Positions 6,982 to 13,958 of a stretch of DNA of 17,177 bases are shown here, one piece after another. Position 1 is the first letter of the stretch. Each line of letters opens with the position of its first letter. The stretch is from JBAZOB01 sp041648895. Lineage in GTDB: Bacteria; Patescibacteriota; JAHJAL01. A program made the position numbers and the translations under genes. The notes beneath the pieces are model-generated. The model was given only the letters and a program-made list of their open reading frames with translations. It was not told where the DNA came from and searched no databases. The stretch covers positions 1 through 17,177 of the forward strand of contig JBAZOB010000026.1 of assembly GCA_041648895.1 (NCBI GenBank), given 5' to 3'.

Positions 6982-7046
6982 AATCAGTAATCTTCAAATA
7001 TGAGGCGTTAATTTTGACGCTGTTTTTTTATGCTTTATTACTGATT
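6982..7046 (+). terminator. Rho-independent terminator within a larger inverted repeat
   Basis: GGCGTTAATTTTGACGCTG at 7004-7022 forms a short GC-closed hairpin followed directly by TTTTTTT (7022-7028), ending the rightward unit that starts near 6775. It is enclosed by a perfect 10-bp inverted repeat, AATCAGTAAT (6982-6991) with ATTACTGATT (7037-7046). The outer repeat may help termination of the convergent minus-strand gene that stops at 7067, or may compete with the inner hairpin. Confidence 0.65.
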
Positions 7047-7066
7047 TATCTTGACAATATTGGATA

Positions 7067-7459
7067 TTATGATTTGGTATAGTGAATGGGTGGGATATTC
7101 TTATAGGAGTTTTTGCCATTATTCAAGGTTAGTTTAGAGTTTATTCGATTCTGGTCGTTTCGACAAATGCTCTCAATTCTCATTTTAAGATTCAAGGTTT
7201 CAAGACGTTTAAGAAGCACCTTGATATCCCAGGGAAAATTTTGGCTATATTTGGCGGGGTTTGCTTCTTTCTTTGGCTGTTTGATATTGACGTCTGATGA
7301 TATTTCTATTTTATGGAGATAATTATTTAACGGGTCAACCGTAGCTAAGTTTATGCCGATAATCAGCATGAATACAGCCGTTCGCAAGCGCATATTATTG
7401 AGATTCATTGTTTCTTCAACATCATCATTATAATCAGATAGAGAGGGGGATTCTTTCAT
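7067..7459 (-). CDS. Hypothetical membrane-anchored protein
   Basis: 130 aa, not recognised. After an acidic, polar N-terminus (residues 1-27) a single hydrophobic segment AVFMLIIGINLATV at about 28-41 could be a membrane anchor or uncleaved signal. The rest is polar and rich in Lys and Asn with no motif I know. The main support is a near-consensus promoter at 7488-7515 that places the transcript start about 20 nt before the ATG. No ribosome binding site precedes the ATG at 7459; a later ATG at 7408 would give a 113-aa form starting MNLNNMRL. It lies alone between folD and the candidate RNA. A competing 69-codon plus-strand frame (7113-7322) has a worse start. The reading frame could still be fortuitous. 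Confidence 0.5.
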   Translation of the reverse strand: MKESPSLSDYNDDVEETMNLNNMRLRTAVFMLIIGINLATVDPLNNYLHKIEISSDVNIKQPKKEANPAKYSQNFPWDIKVLLKRLETLNLKMRIESICRNDQNRINSKLTLNNGKNSYKNIPPIHYTKS

Positions 7460-7487
7460 GTTGAATCGTTATTGAATAGATAACCGC

Positions 7488-7515
7488 ATTATAGGTTAGA
7501 TATGGATATAGTCAA
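7488..7515 (-). promoter_or_regulatory. Near-consensus sigma70-like promoter downstream of folD
   Basis: On the minus strand TTGACT (7515-7510) is followed after 16 bp by a perfect TATAAT (7493-7488). The -35 box overlaps the last codon region of folD, and the predicted start near 7481 lies just ahead of the ATG at 7459. It separates the 130-aa gene from the folD transcript. Confidence 0.7.
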
Positions 7516-8360
7516 GGCAATAATCTGGTAGCGGCTTGAAGAAGATTACTAAATAAAGTGATTACCGTCATGGGGCCAACACCTTTGGGAACCGGACTAA
7601 TGGCTTTGACTTGGTTTTTAACCGCCGAGAAATCAACGTCGCCGATTAATTCACCTGAGGCTTGGCGGGAAATGCCCACATCGATAACGATGGCGTTTTT
7701 TTTGACATAGGGCGCTGTGACCATCTTGGGTTGGCCAACGGCGATCACGAGAATGTCGGCCTGACTGCTTATCTTGGCCAGATGGCGGGTATGACTATGA
7801 CAAATGGTAATGGTGGCGTTTTTTTGTAATAACAGTAGTGAAGTTGGTAAACCAACTAAACGGCTGCGACCAATAACGACGACATTTTGTCCGGCGATGG
7901 GGATTTGATAGTGCTCCAACATGGTCAAAATGCCTTGGGCAGTAGCGGGCAAAAATCCGCCGGCCATACCATACATCATTTTCCACTGATTAAGATAGGT
8001 CAGGCCATCAACATCTTTGTCGGGATTGATAACTTGTAACAGCTGATTGGGATCTAATTTAGTTGGCAAGGGTAATTGAACGATAATGCCGTGACATTTT
8101 GGATTGATATTATCTTTTTTTATGGCCATAATAACACTATCAATATTAGCCGAAGCGGGATACTTTTTAACCACACACTTAACGCCCAACTCCCGGGCTT
8201 TTTTTTGTTTAACATTCACATAGGCCAAAGAGGCTAAATTATCGCCAATTAAATAGATATGGAGGGCAGGGATAAGATTCTTTTTGGCCAGAACCTTGAC
8301 TTGTTTGGCTAGTTTTTGACTGATCTGATCAGCCAGTATTTGTCCGTCTAATATTTTCAT
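7512..8360 (-). CDS. folD: Bifunctional methylenetetrahydrofolate dehydrogenase / methenyltetrahydrofolate cyclohydrolase
   Basis: 282 aa, the usual FolD length. It interconverts 5,10-methylene-, methenyl- and 10-formyl-tetrahydrofolate in the cytoplasm, linked to NADP. The N-terminal domain carries YVNVKQKKARELG at 47-59, with the catalytic Tyr47 and Lys51, then IIVQLPLP and NPDKDVDG. The cofactor-binding domain has VVVIGRSRLVGLP and ICHSHTR, then VIDVGI and GDVDF. Two conserved motifs are altered: PCTPxG reads PATAQG, and PVPGGVGPMT reads PVPKGVGPMT. The active-site Tyr/Lys pair is intact, so it is probably functional, but those loops touch substrate and cofactor. The ATG at 8360 begins the standard MKILDG start; no strong ribosome binding site is seen. 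It follows mrdA after 64 bp on the same strand. Confidence 0.95.
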   Translation of the reverse strand: MKILDGQILADQISQKLAKQVKVLAKKNLIPALHIYLIGDNLASLAYVNVKQKKARELGVKCVVKKYPASANIDSVIMAIKKDNINPKCHGIIVQLPLPTKLDPNQLLQVINPDKDVDGLTYLNQWKMMYGMAGGFLPATAQGILTMLEHYQIPIAGQNVVVIGRSRLVGLPTSLLLLQKNATITICHSHTRHLAKISSQADILVIAVGQPKMVTAPYVKKNAIVIDVGISRQASGELIGDVDFSAVKNQVKAISPVPKGVGPMTVITLFSNLLQAATRLLP

Positions 8361-8401
8361 GTCGTTTATTTTATATATTTAGGTTGCTTATACTAATAAT
8401 A

Positions 8402-8432
8402 AATTAGAAATTAGGAATAAGGAATTAGGAAT
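8402..8432. repeat. Short direct repeats ATTAGGAAT at the 3' end of mrdA
   Basis: AATTAGAA, ATTAGGAAT (8410-8418) and AATTAGGAAT (8423-8432) stand nearly in tandem. The last copy supplies the mrdA stop (TTA at 8425-8427 on the plus strand). The same 9-mer appears at 237-245, where it supplies both convergent stop codons. Confidence 0.6.
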
Positions 8433-10383
8433 GTTTAAAATAACTATTAATAATTTCTAATGCAATCGGCGCCGCCGCGTCCGATCCTTCGCCGCCGCCT
8501 TCAACAAAAACGGTAACGGCAATCTGGGGATTGTCAGCCGGCGCGTAGCAGGTAAACCAGGCGTGCTCTTTCTCATTGTTGGCGTATTGAGCCGTACCGG
8601 TTTTGCCAGCCACAGAGACGGGGGCGCTTTGCATTATTTTGGCGGTGCCATTGGTGACTACATTTTCTAATCCTTGCCTGATGATAGCAATATTGTCACT
8701 GCTAATAATATTTTGACTGATAACTTCTGGCTGGGTAGTCAATTTGCTTTGACCATCGGCATCCGTAATACTTTTAATTAAATGGGGACGATAGATATTA
8801 CCACCATTGGCAATGGCGGCGGTAACGGCATTGATTTGGAGAGGGGTGGTGAGAATATCACCTTGACCAATGGCGGTGTTATAATCATCACCCAGGTACC
8901 ACTCTTCACCTTTGGTGGCTAATTTCCAGTCGGGAGTGGGGATAAACCCTGGGCTTTCCCCCAAGAGATCAATACCCAGAGTTTTGGAAATCATGTATTT
9001 CTCGGCATATTTTTGCAAGCGGTCAATGCCCAGTCCCTCAATATCTTCATAGCCGCCGCCAAAGATATAAAAATAGATATCTGATGATAAAGCGAGGGCG
9101 TCGACAATATTAACCGGGCCCAGGCCGGCATGGTCCCAACCCCAGAATATATATATTATGGACGGGTCATATTTGTTGACAATCCGAATACTGCCCTCAT
9201 CGATTACTGTTTGAGCCGGCGTGGCCAGGTTTTCGCTCAGAATGCCACTAGCGGTAACTATTTTGAAAGTCGAGCCGGGTGGATACTCACCCGTAATGCT
9301 CCGGTTAAACAAGGGTAATTTTTCATCATTGAGCAAGGCGTCATATTCCGCTTGAGTGAGACCGGTCGACATCTGATTGGACGAAAAGGAGGGGGCCGAT
9401 ACCAAGGCTAATATTTCGCCATTATTGGGATCGGAGACAACCACTGCCCCGCCGGTGGCGGCGGGATTTTTGTCGATGGTCGCCATCAATTGTTGATAAG
9501 CAGTTTTTTGGAGTTGGCTATCCAGAGTGGTAATCAAATTATTTCCCGGTTCACTATTTTTTGGGGTAAGAATATTGGTGATTTGGCCGGTAGCGTCAAC
9601 CATCTGATACTCAGCTCCGTTTTTACCTTTGAGTTCATTTTCATAGTACAGTTCCAAGCCCGATTTACCGACCTGATCAATGGGTTGATAATCATCATTG
9701 TCGGTTAATTGTTCGGGAGTAACTTGGCCGGTGTAGCCTAAAACATGAGCACATTCACTGTCGCAGTAATACAGCCGCGAAGAGATGTTTTCGACAAAGA
9801 AGCCGGGGAGGTTTTTGGTTTTAAGCACCAGGGCTTGATCGCGATCGAGATTTTTAACCACCACGATTTCGTTCCAATTGTACAAACCCTCTTGCTCAAT
9901 CAGATCGCGTAAATTTGTTTCACCCAGGTTGATGATATTGTTTATTTCCTGGTAATAGTGATATCGGTCACGGTCATCTTCGGGTAGCATGGCGGGAATA
10001 ACTTTTAAGTCATAACGTGAGGTATTGCCGGTAATTATTTCTCCATGACGGTCATAGAGCACTCCGCGCGGGGCATAAGTCGTTTTGACGTGAATAATAT
10101 TGCCCTCCGCCGTCTTGAGACTCTCTTCCCCTTTAACAATTTGCAATTGCCAGAGCCGGCCAAATAAAACCAGCCCGAATAATACGGTCAGGGCGTAAAA
10201 ATAATACAAGTGGGAAAATTTGCGGTCAGGAACGAGCTGGGAAATATCTTTTTGTTTTTTTAATAATTGATCTTCACTAGCTAAATTACCCTCCCAGCTT
10301 TCAATAATTTGAAGATTGGGATGGATTTTTCTCTTTTTTTCATCGCCGGGCAGACGATCATATTGTTGACCAAAAATATCCAA
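8425..10383 (-). CDS. mrdA: Penicillin-binding protein 2, peptidoglycan transpeptidase of the elongasome
   Basis: 652 aa, typical of PBP2. A cytoplasmic N-terminus of about 58 residues precedes one membrane anchor (YYFYALTVLFGLVLFGRLW), then the dimerisation domain starting at APRGVLYDRHGEIIT, and the transpeptidase domain. The active-site motifs are present: S371-T-F-K374 within GEYPPGSTFK, S433-S-D435 in ALSSDIYFY (the SxD form seen in PBP2), and K594-T-G in VAGKTGTAQ. It cross-links peptidoglycan on the outer face of the membrane during elongation with RodA and MreBCD. The TTG start at 10383 is chosen because no other start codon lies nearby and it falls 12 nt after mreD. mreD sits directly upstream, the usual order; rodA is not seen in the window and folD follows instead. 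Confidence 0.95.
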   Translation of the reverse strand: MDIFGQQYDRLPGDEKKRKIHPNLQIIESWEGNLASEDQLLKKQKDISQLVPDRKFSHLYYFYALTVLFGLVLFGRLWQLQIVKGEESLKTAEGNIIHVKTTYAPRGVLYDRHGEIITGNTSRYDLKVIPAMLPEDDRDRYHYYQEINNIINLGETNLRDLIEQEGLYNWNEIVVVKNLDRDQALVLKTKNLPGFFVENISSRLYYCDSECAHVLGYTGQVTPEQLTDNDDYQPIDQVGKSGLELYYENELKGKNGAEYQMVDATGQITNILTPKNSEPGNNLITTLDSQLQKTAYQQLMATIDKNPAATGGAVVVSDPNNGEILALVSAPSFSSNQMSTGLTQAEYDALLNDEKLPLFNRSITGEYPPGSTFKIVTASGILSENLATPAQTVIDEGSIRIVNKYDPSIIYIFWGWDHAGLGPVNIVDALALSSDIYFYIFGGGYEDIEGLGIDRLQKYAEKYMISKTLGIDLLGESPGFIPTPDWKLATKGEEWYLGDDYNTAIGQGDILTTPLQINAVTAAIANGGNIYRPHLIKSITDADGQSKLTTQPEVISQNIISSDNIAIIRQGLENVVTNGTAKIMQSAPVSVAGKTGTAQYANNEKEHAWFTCYAPADNPQIAVTVFVEGGGEGSDAAAPIALEIINSYFKHS

Positions 10384-10395
10384 GGTTAAAATGGT

Positions 10396-10911
10396 TTAAA
10401 GTTGAAATTCTAAGGGCGGTTTTTTAGGGGAAAAAAATAAATTTATCAAACCAATAAAAAGAAGAATAATAATGTAGTGGGCCAGCATTTCGCTCATGAT
10501 GACGGCGAGAATCAATGAGCCGGCCATGGAGTAACTATAATGAACAGAAACAAAAGCCAATATCAGCATTAACAACCCGTATAATATTGACACGGCCACC
10601 GGAATGATCAGATAGGATAAGACGCGATCAGTAATAATTTTTTTTAATTGAGCGGCGATTAACAATGCGATGACAAAAACGAGGCTGGATAGACCCCAAC
10701 CAAGACTAGTACTGGTCTCCAATATGATCATGGCGATCAAAATTACTGGCCAGATATTTTTTAACCCGAAAACGATGGCCAGAGCGACTCCAAAACAAAA
10801 GATTAAATTGGGCGTAATATTACTAATGGTGAAATGAACTGGATGAGAAGTTTGCAATAAATAAAGAAACAGCGGAATGATGTAGAGGAATATTTTTTTG
10901 GTGATAGACAT
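10396..10911 (-). CDS. mreD: Rod shape-determining membrane protein MreD
   Basis: 171 aa, almost wholly hydrophobic, with about five or six membrane helices and a short polar end (SPKKPPLEFQL). Sequence identity in MreD is low across bacteria, so the call rests on size, topology, the early NITPNLIFCFGVALAIVFG segment and its place 12 nt upstream of mrdA. MreD links the cytoplasmic MreB filament to the periplasmic elongation machinery. mreB and mreC are not in the window, so this is a detached mreD-mrdA pair. An in-frame TAG lies 12 nt upstream of the ATG, which fixes the start. There is no obvious ribosome binding site, and a terminator-like hairpin ends only about 18 nt before the ATG. Confidence 0.75.
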   Translation of the reverse strand: MSITKKIFLYIIPLFLYLLQTSHPVHFTISNITPNLIFCFGVALAIVFGLKNIWPVILIAMIILETSTSLGWGLSSLVFVIALLIAAQLKKIITDRVLSYLIIPVAVSILYGLLMLILAFVSVHYSYSMAGSLILAVIMSEMLAHYIIILLFIGLINLFFSPKKPPLEFQL

Positions 10912-10928
10912 AGAGATTGACTAGACAA

Positions 10929-10960
10929 TAAAAAAGCGGCCATAAATGTAAATCGCCGCC
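10929..10960 (-). terminator. Rho-independent terminator upstream of mreD
   Basis: On the minus strand GCGGC (10959-10955) and GCCGC (10940-10936) pair across a 14-nt loop and are followed by TTTTTT. It closes the bactofilin and kinase-like unit. Because mreD starts 18 nt later with no room for a promoter, it may also act as an attenuator with partial read-through. AAAGGAGG sits immediately before the hairpin (about 10959-10966), with an ATG inside the loop at 10943. Confidence 0.7.
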
Positions 10961-10986
10961 TCCTTTGGATGTAGTTGAATGACAAA

Positions 10987-11835
10987 TTATCGCAGGCGAC
11001 CTCCGATAATTTTTAACGATTGAGGAATAATTTCAATTTCGGCGGGAGTACGGGCAATGACTTCACCGCTGCTCCAGAAGAACAAGGGCTGATCGCTATG
11101 AATAGACACCCGATTGGGATGAAATAGACTGATGTTATTTTTTTCCAGGGTTTTTTGGGTGTCATTGAGAGAGTGATAAATATCGCCCGAGGCCACAAGG
11201 TCAGAAAAAGCCAGGTGCAAATTATTATCAATCATACTTTGCCGAATACTTTCAATATCTTTGCCGAAGGGACGTAAATTACTAACGACTAAACCAGTAA
11301 CCTCACTTTTGATCTGATATTCATCTTCAATATTGATGTCGATTGGCGTTTTGGTGAGGGAAGATTTGCCGACCGATTGACCGAGGATTTTGGAAAAGAT
11401 GGATTGGGACCTGATTTCTGGTGGCATTTCCGGCGAGGAGGTGGATAGAATCTGAGTGACAAATATTTTTTCATTGATAATGCCGGTATCCATTAGTAAG
11501 ATGCGGCGGGCGGCTAGAATTTCACAAGCGCTTTTCCAATTACCCAATCCTAAAGCCGTGGACAATAATCCTTCTTCCAATGGTAAAATGCCGACGGCGA
11601 TTTTGGAATTTACCAAGTTAACGGCAATTTTGTTGGCTAGTGCATCACCGCCAACAGCAACAATGGTACTAAAGCCTTTTTTGATGGCAATTTTCACAGC
11701 TTCTTCCGTGTCAGCAATATGCTCGATGTAGTTAAACTCACCAAGGATATCAAAATTGGTGAGAATTTCTTTGACTTTTGGTTCAATTTTCTCAAAATCT
11801 TTCTGCCGGGCACTCTCGAGGATATAATAATACAT
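10987..11835 (-). CDS. Diacylglycerol-kinase-like protein with degenerate active-site motifs
   Basis: 282 aa, a typical length for the bacterial lipid kinase family (DgkB/YegS type). The Rossmann-like core shows IVAVGGD at 58-64, matching the family's VAVGGDGTVNE. After the Asp the sequence reads ALANK, so the Gly-Thr and the Glu are absent. The second conserved segment, normally PLGTGNDFAR, reads PLEEGLLSTALG at 85-96. Near the C-terminus the DGE motif appears as SGE in WSSGEVIARTPAEIEIIP, followed by the usual final beta strands. The fold is likely retained but ATP binding and catalysis may be lost or changed. It lies 36 nt after the bactofilin gene, on the same strand, and is followed by a terminator. 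A regulatory or lipid-binding role would be speculation. The family is moderately sure; activity is doubtful. Confidence 0.65.
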   Translation of the reverse strand: MYYYILESARQKDFEKIEPKVKEILTNFDILGEFNYIEHIADTEEAVKIAIKKGFSTIVAVGGDALANKIAVNLVNSKIAVGILPLEEGLLSTALGLGNWKSACEILAARRILLMDTGIINEKIFVTQILSTSSPEMPPEIRSQSIFSKILGQSVGKSSLTKTPIDINIEDEYQIKSEVTGLVVSNLRPFGKDIESIRQSMIDNNLHLAFSDLVASGDIYHSLNDTQKTLEKNNISLFHPNRVSIHSDQPLFFWSSGEVIARTPAEIEIIPQSLKIIGGRLR

Positions 11836-11871
11836 TTAGTTGATTAATTTTCAATTTTAAATTTAATATTT

Positions 11872-12237
11872 TTATATTTCATAAATAAGATCGGTATTAT
11901 TGAGCTTGGAGTCTTTTTCCTGATCAATTTTCTTGCTGTGGCCAATGAAACTGGCGCCGGCATCAATTTTGAGGGTGTTGGTGATGAGATCGCCAAGCAG
12001 TCTAGCGGAAGGGGTCAGATATATTTTTTTGGCCTTGACTTTACCTTCCAGGGTACCATTTAAAGTAAACTCCATTGATTCGGCCTGACCTTTGACCACC
12101 CCCTTTTCCATGATAATAATGTTTTGATCGGAATAGACCAAGCCATCAACATGCCCACCCACAAAAATATCGGCGGTACATTTGAGATTGCCTGATACAT
12201 TGGTATTTTGACCAATAATAGTATCGTTGAAATTCAT
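11872..12237 (-). CDS. Bactofilin-family polymer-forming cytoskeletal protein
   Basis: 121 aa, short like many bactofilins. The central region (about residues 8-105) is a run of beta-helix repeats with spaced hydrophobic and glycine residues: TIIGQNTNVSGNLKC, IFVGGHVDGLV, VVKGQAESMEFTLNGTLEG, KIYLTPSARLLGDL, then KIDAGASFIG. Flanking tails are polar and short. Bactofilins polymerise without nucleotide and scaffold cell-shape or envelope enzymes. The start ATG at 12237 has GAGGG six bases upstream. It is divergent from the membrane protein gene at 12340, and a possible promoter lies at 12258-12287. Its position near mreD and mrdA fits a role in cell shape, though a terminator separates the two groups. 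Confidence 0.93.
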   Translation of the reverse strand: MNFNDTIIGQNTNVSGNLKCTADIFVGGHVDGLVYSDQNIIIMEKGVVKGQAESMEFTLNGTLEGKVKAKKIYLTPSARLLGDLITNTLKIDAGASFIGHSKKIDQEKDSKLNNTDLIYEI

Positions 12238-12257
12238 AGTTTTCCCTCTTTTGGTTT

Positions 12258-12287
12258 ATTATACTACAAATAAATATTTTTTCTAAA
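12258..12287 (-). promoter_or_regulatory. Possible promoter for the bactofilin gene
   Basis: A perfect TATAAT lies at 12263-12258 on the minus strand, about 20 nt before the ATG. The best -35 candidate is TTTAGA (12287-12282) at 18 bp, which is weak. The -10 box is the main support. Confidence 0.5.
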
Positions 12288-12301
12288 CAGGGACTAATGG
12301 G

Positions 12302-12330
12302 TAGACAAAATTGCGGTTTTTTGGTATGGT
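12302..12330 (+). promoter_or_regulatory. Possible promoter placing transcription start at the ATG
   Basis: TAGACA (12302-12307), a 17-bp spacer and an extended -10 TGGTATGGT (12322-12330) point rightward. The expected start near 12337 is within a few bases of the ATG at 12340, which has no ribosome binding site. This suggests a leaderless mRNA. Confidence 0.5.
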
Positions 12331-12339
12331 TTGGCGGCT

Positions 12340-13029
12340 ATGAACATACCGACAAAAATTAATTATAAATCAACGATCTATATTTTTATCATTCTCCTGC
12401 TGTTATGGCTTTTGGGGCTGGAAAATTGGATAAATTTAGCGGTGATTTTGGTCTCGATTCTGATGCTGATACTCATCCGGAGCGAGCGGGTGATCGTTTT
12501 ATTGGCGGTCGTATTGGTATTGATGTTACCACTTATTTATTGGTGGGATAAGGACGCGGCGGTTTGGGTGGGCAACGCAATTTTTATTTTGTTGCTCTAT
12601 TATTATTTCTGGAATAGTTTTAACCAGGTGGACTTATCGATTAATTTGGTTTGGGATAAATATATTAGTTATTTATATCTATTGGCTTTAACGGTAATGA
12701 TAATCATCTCGGGTTGGTCAATTTATCAGGCCACTCAAAGGCCGACGGATAAGATGATGATTGACACTAATAATTTATCTATAAATATCTATGATACGCC
12801 GAAGATCGATAATGATTTTACTTTTAATATTGATGCCAGGCAAAACATTGGTCAGGTTTTGGTGTCACTCAAAAAGCCGGATAACAAATGGGTGTCCTTT
12901 GAGCAAAATATTAATGATACTAATGGTAGTATCATTATTTATGGCGAAGTAATTGACCAAGCTGGATTATACCAACTGGTGGTGAATAATTTGGATCTGA
13001 CGGCTGGGGATTATTTTGAGGTAGAATAG
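12340..13029 (+). CDS. Hypothetical membrane protein with an extracytoplasmic C-terminal domain
   Basis: 229 aa from the ATG (a TTG at 12331 would add three residues). Not recognised. Five hydrophobic stretches fill about residues 13-127, for example IYIFIILLLLWLLGL, LAVILVSILMLILI and VIVLLAVVLVLMLPLIYWW. The last ~95 residues are soluble, rich in Asp, Asn and alternating hydrophobics (NLSINIYDTP, FTFNIDARQNIGQVLVSL, IIIYGEVIDQAGLYQLVV), which suggests a small beta-sandwich. It ends in YFEVE. queG begins 8 nt later, so the two are co-transcribed, but there is no obvious functional link. No ribosome binding site is visible. Confidence 0.75.
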   Translation: MNIPTKINYKSTIYIFIILLLLWLLGLENWINLAVILVSILMLILIRSERVIVLLAVVLVLMLPLIYWWDKDAAVWVGNAIFILLLYYYFWNSFNQVDLSINLVWDKYISYLYLLALTVMIIISGWSIYQATQRPTDKMMIDTNNLSINIYDTPKIDNDFTFNIDARQNIGQVLVSLKKPDNKWVSFEQNINDTNGSIIIYGEVIDQAGLYQLVVNNLDLTAGDYFEVE

Positions 13030-13037
13030 AGATAATA

Positions 13038-13958
13038 ATGAAGCCAATTGAAAAACTAAAAGAATATTGTTTGGGCTTGGGTTTTGATTTATTCGGGGTA
13101 GTCAAGCCCGGGAAAGTGAGTAATTATAAATATTTTCAACAATGGTTGGCGCGCGGCTATCATGCCGATATGGCGTGGTTGGAAAAAAATGGGGACAAAA
13201 GAGAGGATTGGCGATTAATATTGGATGATTGTCGGGCTATCATTGTTTTGGGTGTGTCATATTTCAATCGTCACTATGGCCCGGAAGAAATTAACGATCC
13301 GGGCCGAGCTTTGATGGCTCGATATGCCTGGGGTGATGATTATCATGAGGTGTTAAAGAAAAAGGCGGCCAATATTATCAATTGGTTGGATGAAAAGTAC
13401 GACCGTAAATATCAGCACAAATTTTACGCCGATACGGGACCGCTGTTGGAAAGAGAGCTGGGGGCTAAAGCTGGCCTAGGCTTTATTGGTAAAAACGGTA
13501 ATTTGATCAACGACCAAATTGGTTCATATTTTTTTATCACCAGCATTTTTACTCAAATCGATCTGTCGGAATCTATTAATTTGGTCAAAGGGCGTTGCGG
13601 AGAGTGCCGGCGCTGTATGGATGGTTGCCCGACCGGAGCGATTCGTCAGCCGAAAACGGTTGATGCCCGGCGCTGTATTGCCTATCACACGGTGGAAAAT
13701 CGGGGGGAAATACCGGCCGACATTAAAAAGAAAATGAAAAATCGGATTTTTGGTTGTGATATTTGTCAGGAAGTCTGCCCATGGAATACCCGAGTGCTGC
13801 CAACTAGAATGGAGGAATTTCGCACCAAATCGGGACGCGATCAATTAAAAATTAAGACGATTCAAAATATGACGGTTGATGATTATCAACATTTGTTTAG
13901 AAAATCGGCGGTTAAGAGGGCGAAATATGGCGGGTTGAAGAGGAATGTGGGTTTATAA
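13038..13958 (+). CDS. queG: Epoxyqueuosine reductase
   Basis: 306 aa. It performs the last step of queuosine synthesis in tRNA, reducing epoxyqueuosine with a cobalamin and two 4Fe-4S clusters. The cobalamin-binding N-terminal region carries YADTGPLLERELGAKAGLGF, with the expected catalytic Asp at 132. The ferredoxin-like part shows CGECRRCMDGCP from residue 187 and CDICQEVCPWN near 236-246, plus the single Cys of RRCIAYHT. The E. coli enzyme is about 70 residues longer, the missing part being a C-terminal repeat domain that many short QueG proteins also lack. The ATG at 13038 begins the usual KLKEYCLGLGFDLFGV start, with only a weak GAG upstream. No other queuosine gene is in the window. 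The TAA stop lies inside a long palindrome. Confidence 0.96.
   Translation: MKPIEKLKEYCLGLGFDLFGVVKPGKVSNYKYFQQWLARGYHADMAWLEKNGDKREDWRLILDDCRAIIVLGVSYFNRHYGPEEINDPGRALMARYAWGDDYHEVLKKKAANIINWLDEKYDRKYQHKFYADTGPLLERELGAKAGLGFIGKNGNLINDQIGSYFFITSIFTQIDLSESINLVKGRCGECRRCMDGCPTGAIRQPKTVDARRCIAYHTVENRGEIPADIKKKMKNRIFGCDICQEVCPWNTRVLPTRMEEFRTKSGRDQLKIKTIQNMTVDDYQHLFRKSAVKRAKYGGLKRNVGL

Larger units (their letters stand above)
6775..7028 (+). ncRNA. Candidate structured small RNA or leader transcript
   Basis: This ~250-nt unit runs from the promoter at 6740-6768 to a terminator at 7004-7028. Visible structure: hairpin GATAC/GTATC (6786-6790 with 6796-6800, loop ACCTA); hairpin ACCCT/AGGGT (6802-6806 with 6813-6817, loop AAAAGG); a perfect 12-bp long-range stem TGGTACTTGAGA (6823-6834) with TCTCAAGTACCA (6903-6914); and a small ATTTTC/GAAAAT hairpin (6867-6872 with 6883-6888) inside the very A-rich enclosed loop. 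CCT in the first hairpin loop could touch AGG in the second. It matches no RNA family I recognise: not tmRNA, SRP RNA, RNase P RNA or a tRNA. It could instead be the 5' UTR of a lost gene, since a small ORF with a good ribosome binding site follows at 6939. Confidence 0.45.

Noticed and set aside
7113..7322. Plus-strand 69-codon frame opposite the 130-aa gene
   Set aside because: It starts at TTG only 3 nt from AGGAG, and the nearest TTGACA (7051) has a 21-bp spacer to TATAGT. The opposite strand has the better promoter and a longer frame.
10803..10985. 60-codon minus-strand frame overlapping the mreD start
   Set aside because: Most of it is out of phase with mreD, which is the better membrane protein; only its first part with AAAGGAGG may matter, as a leader.
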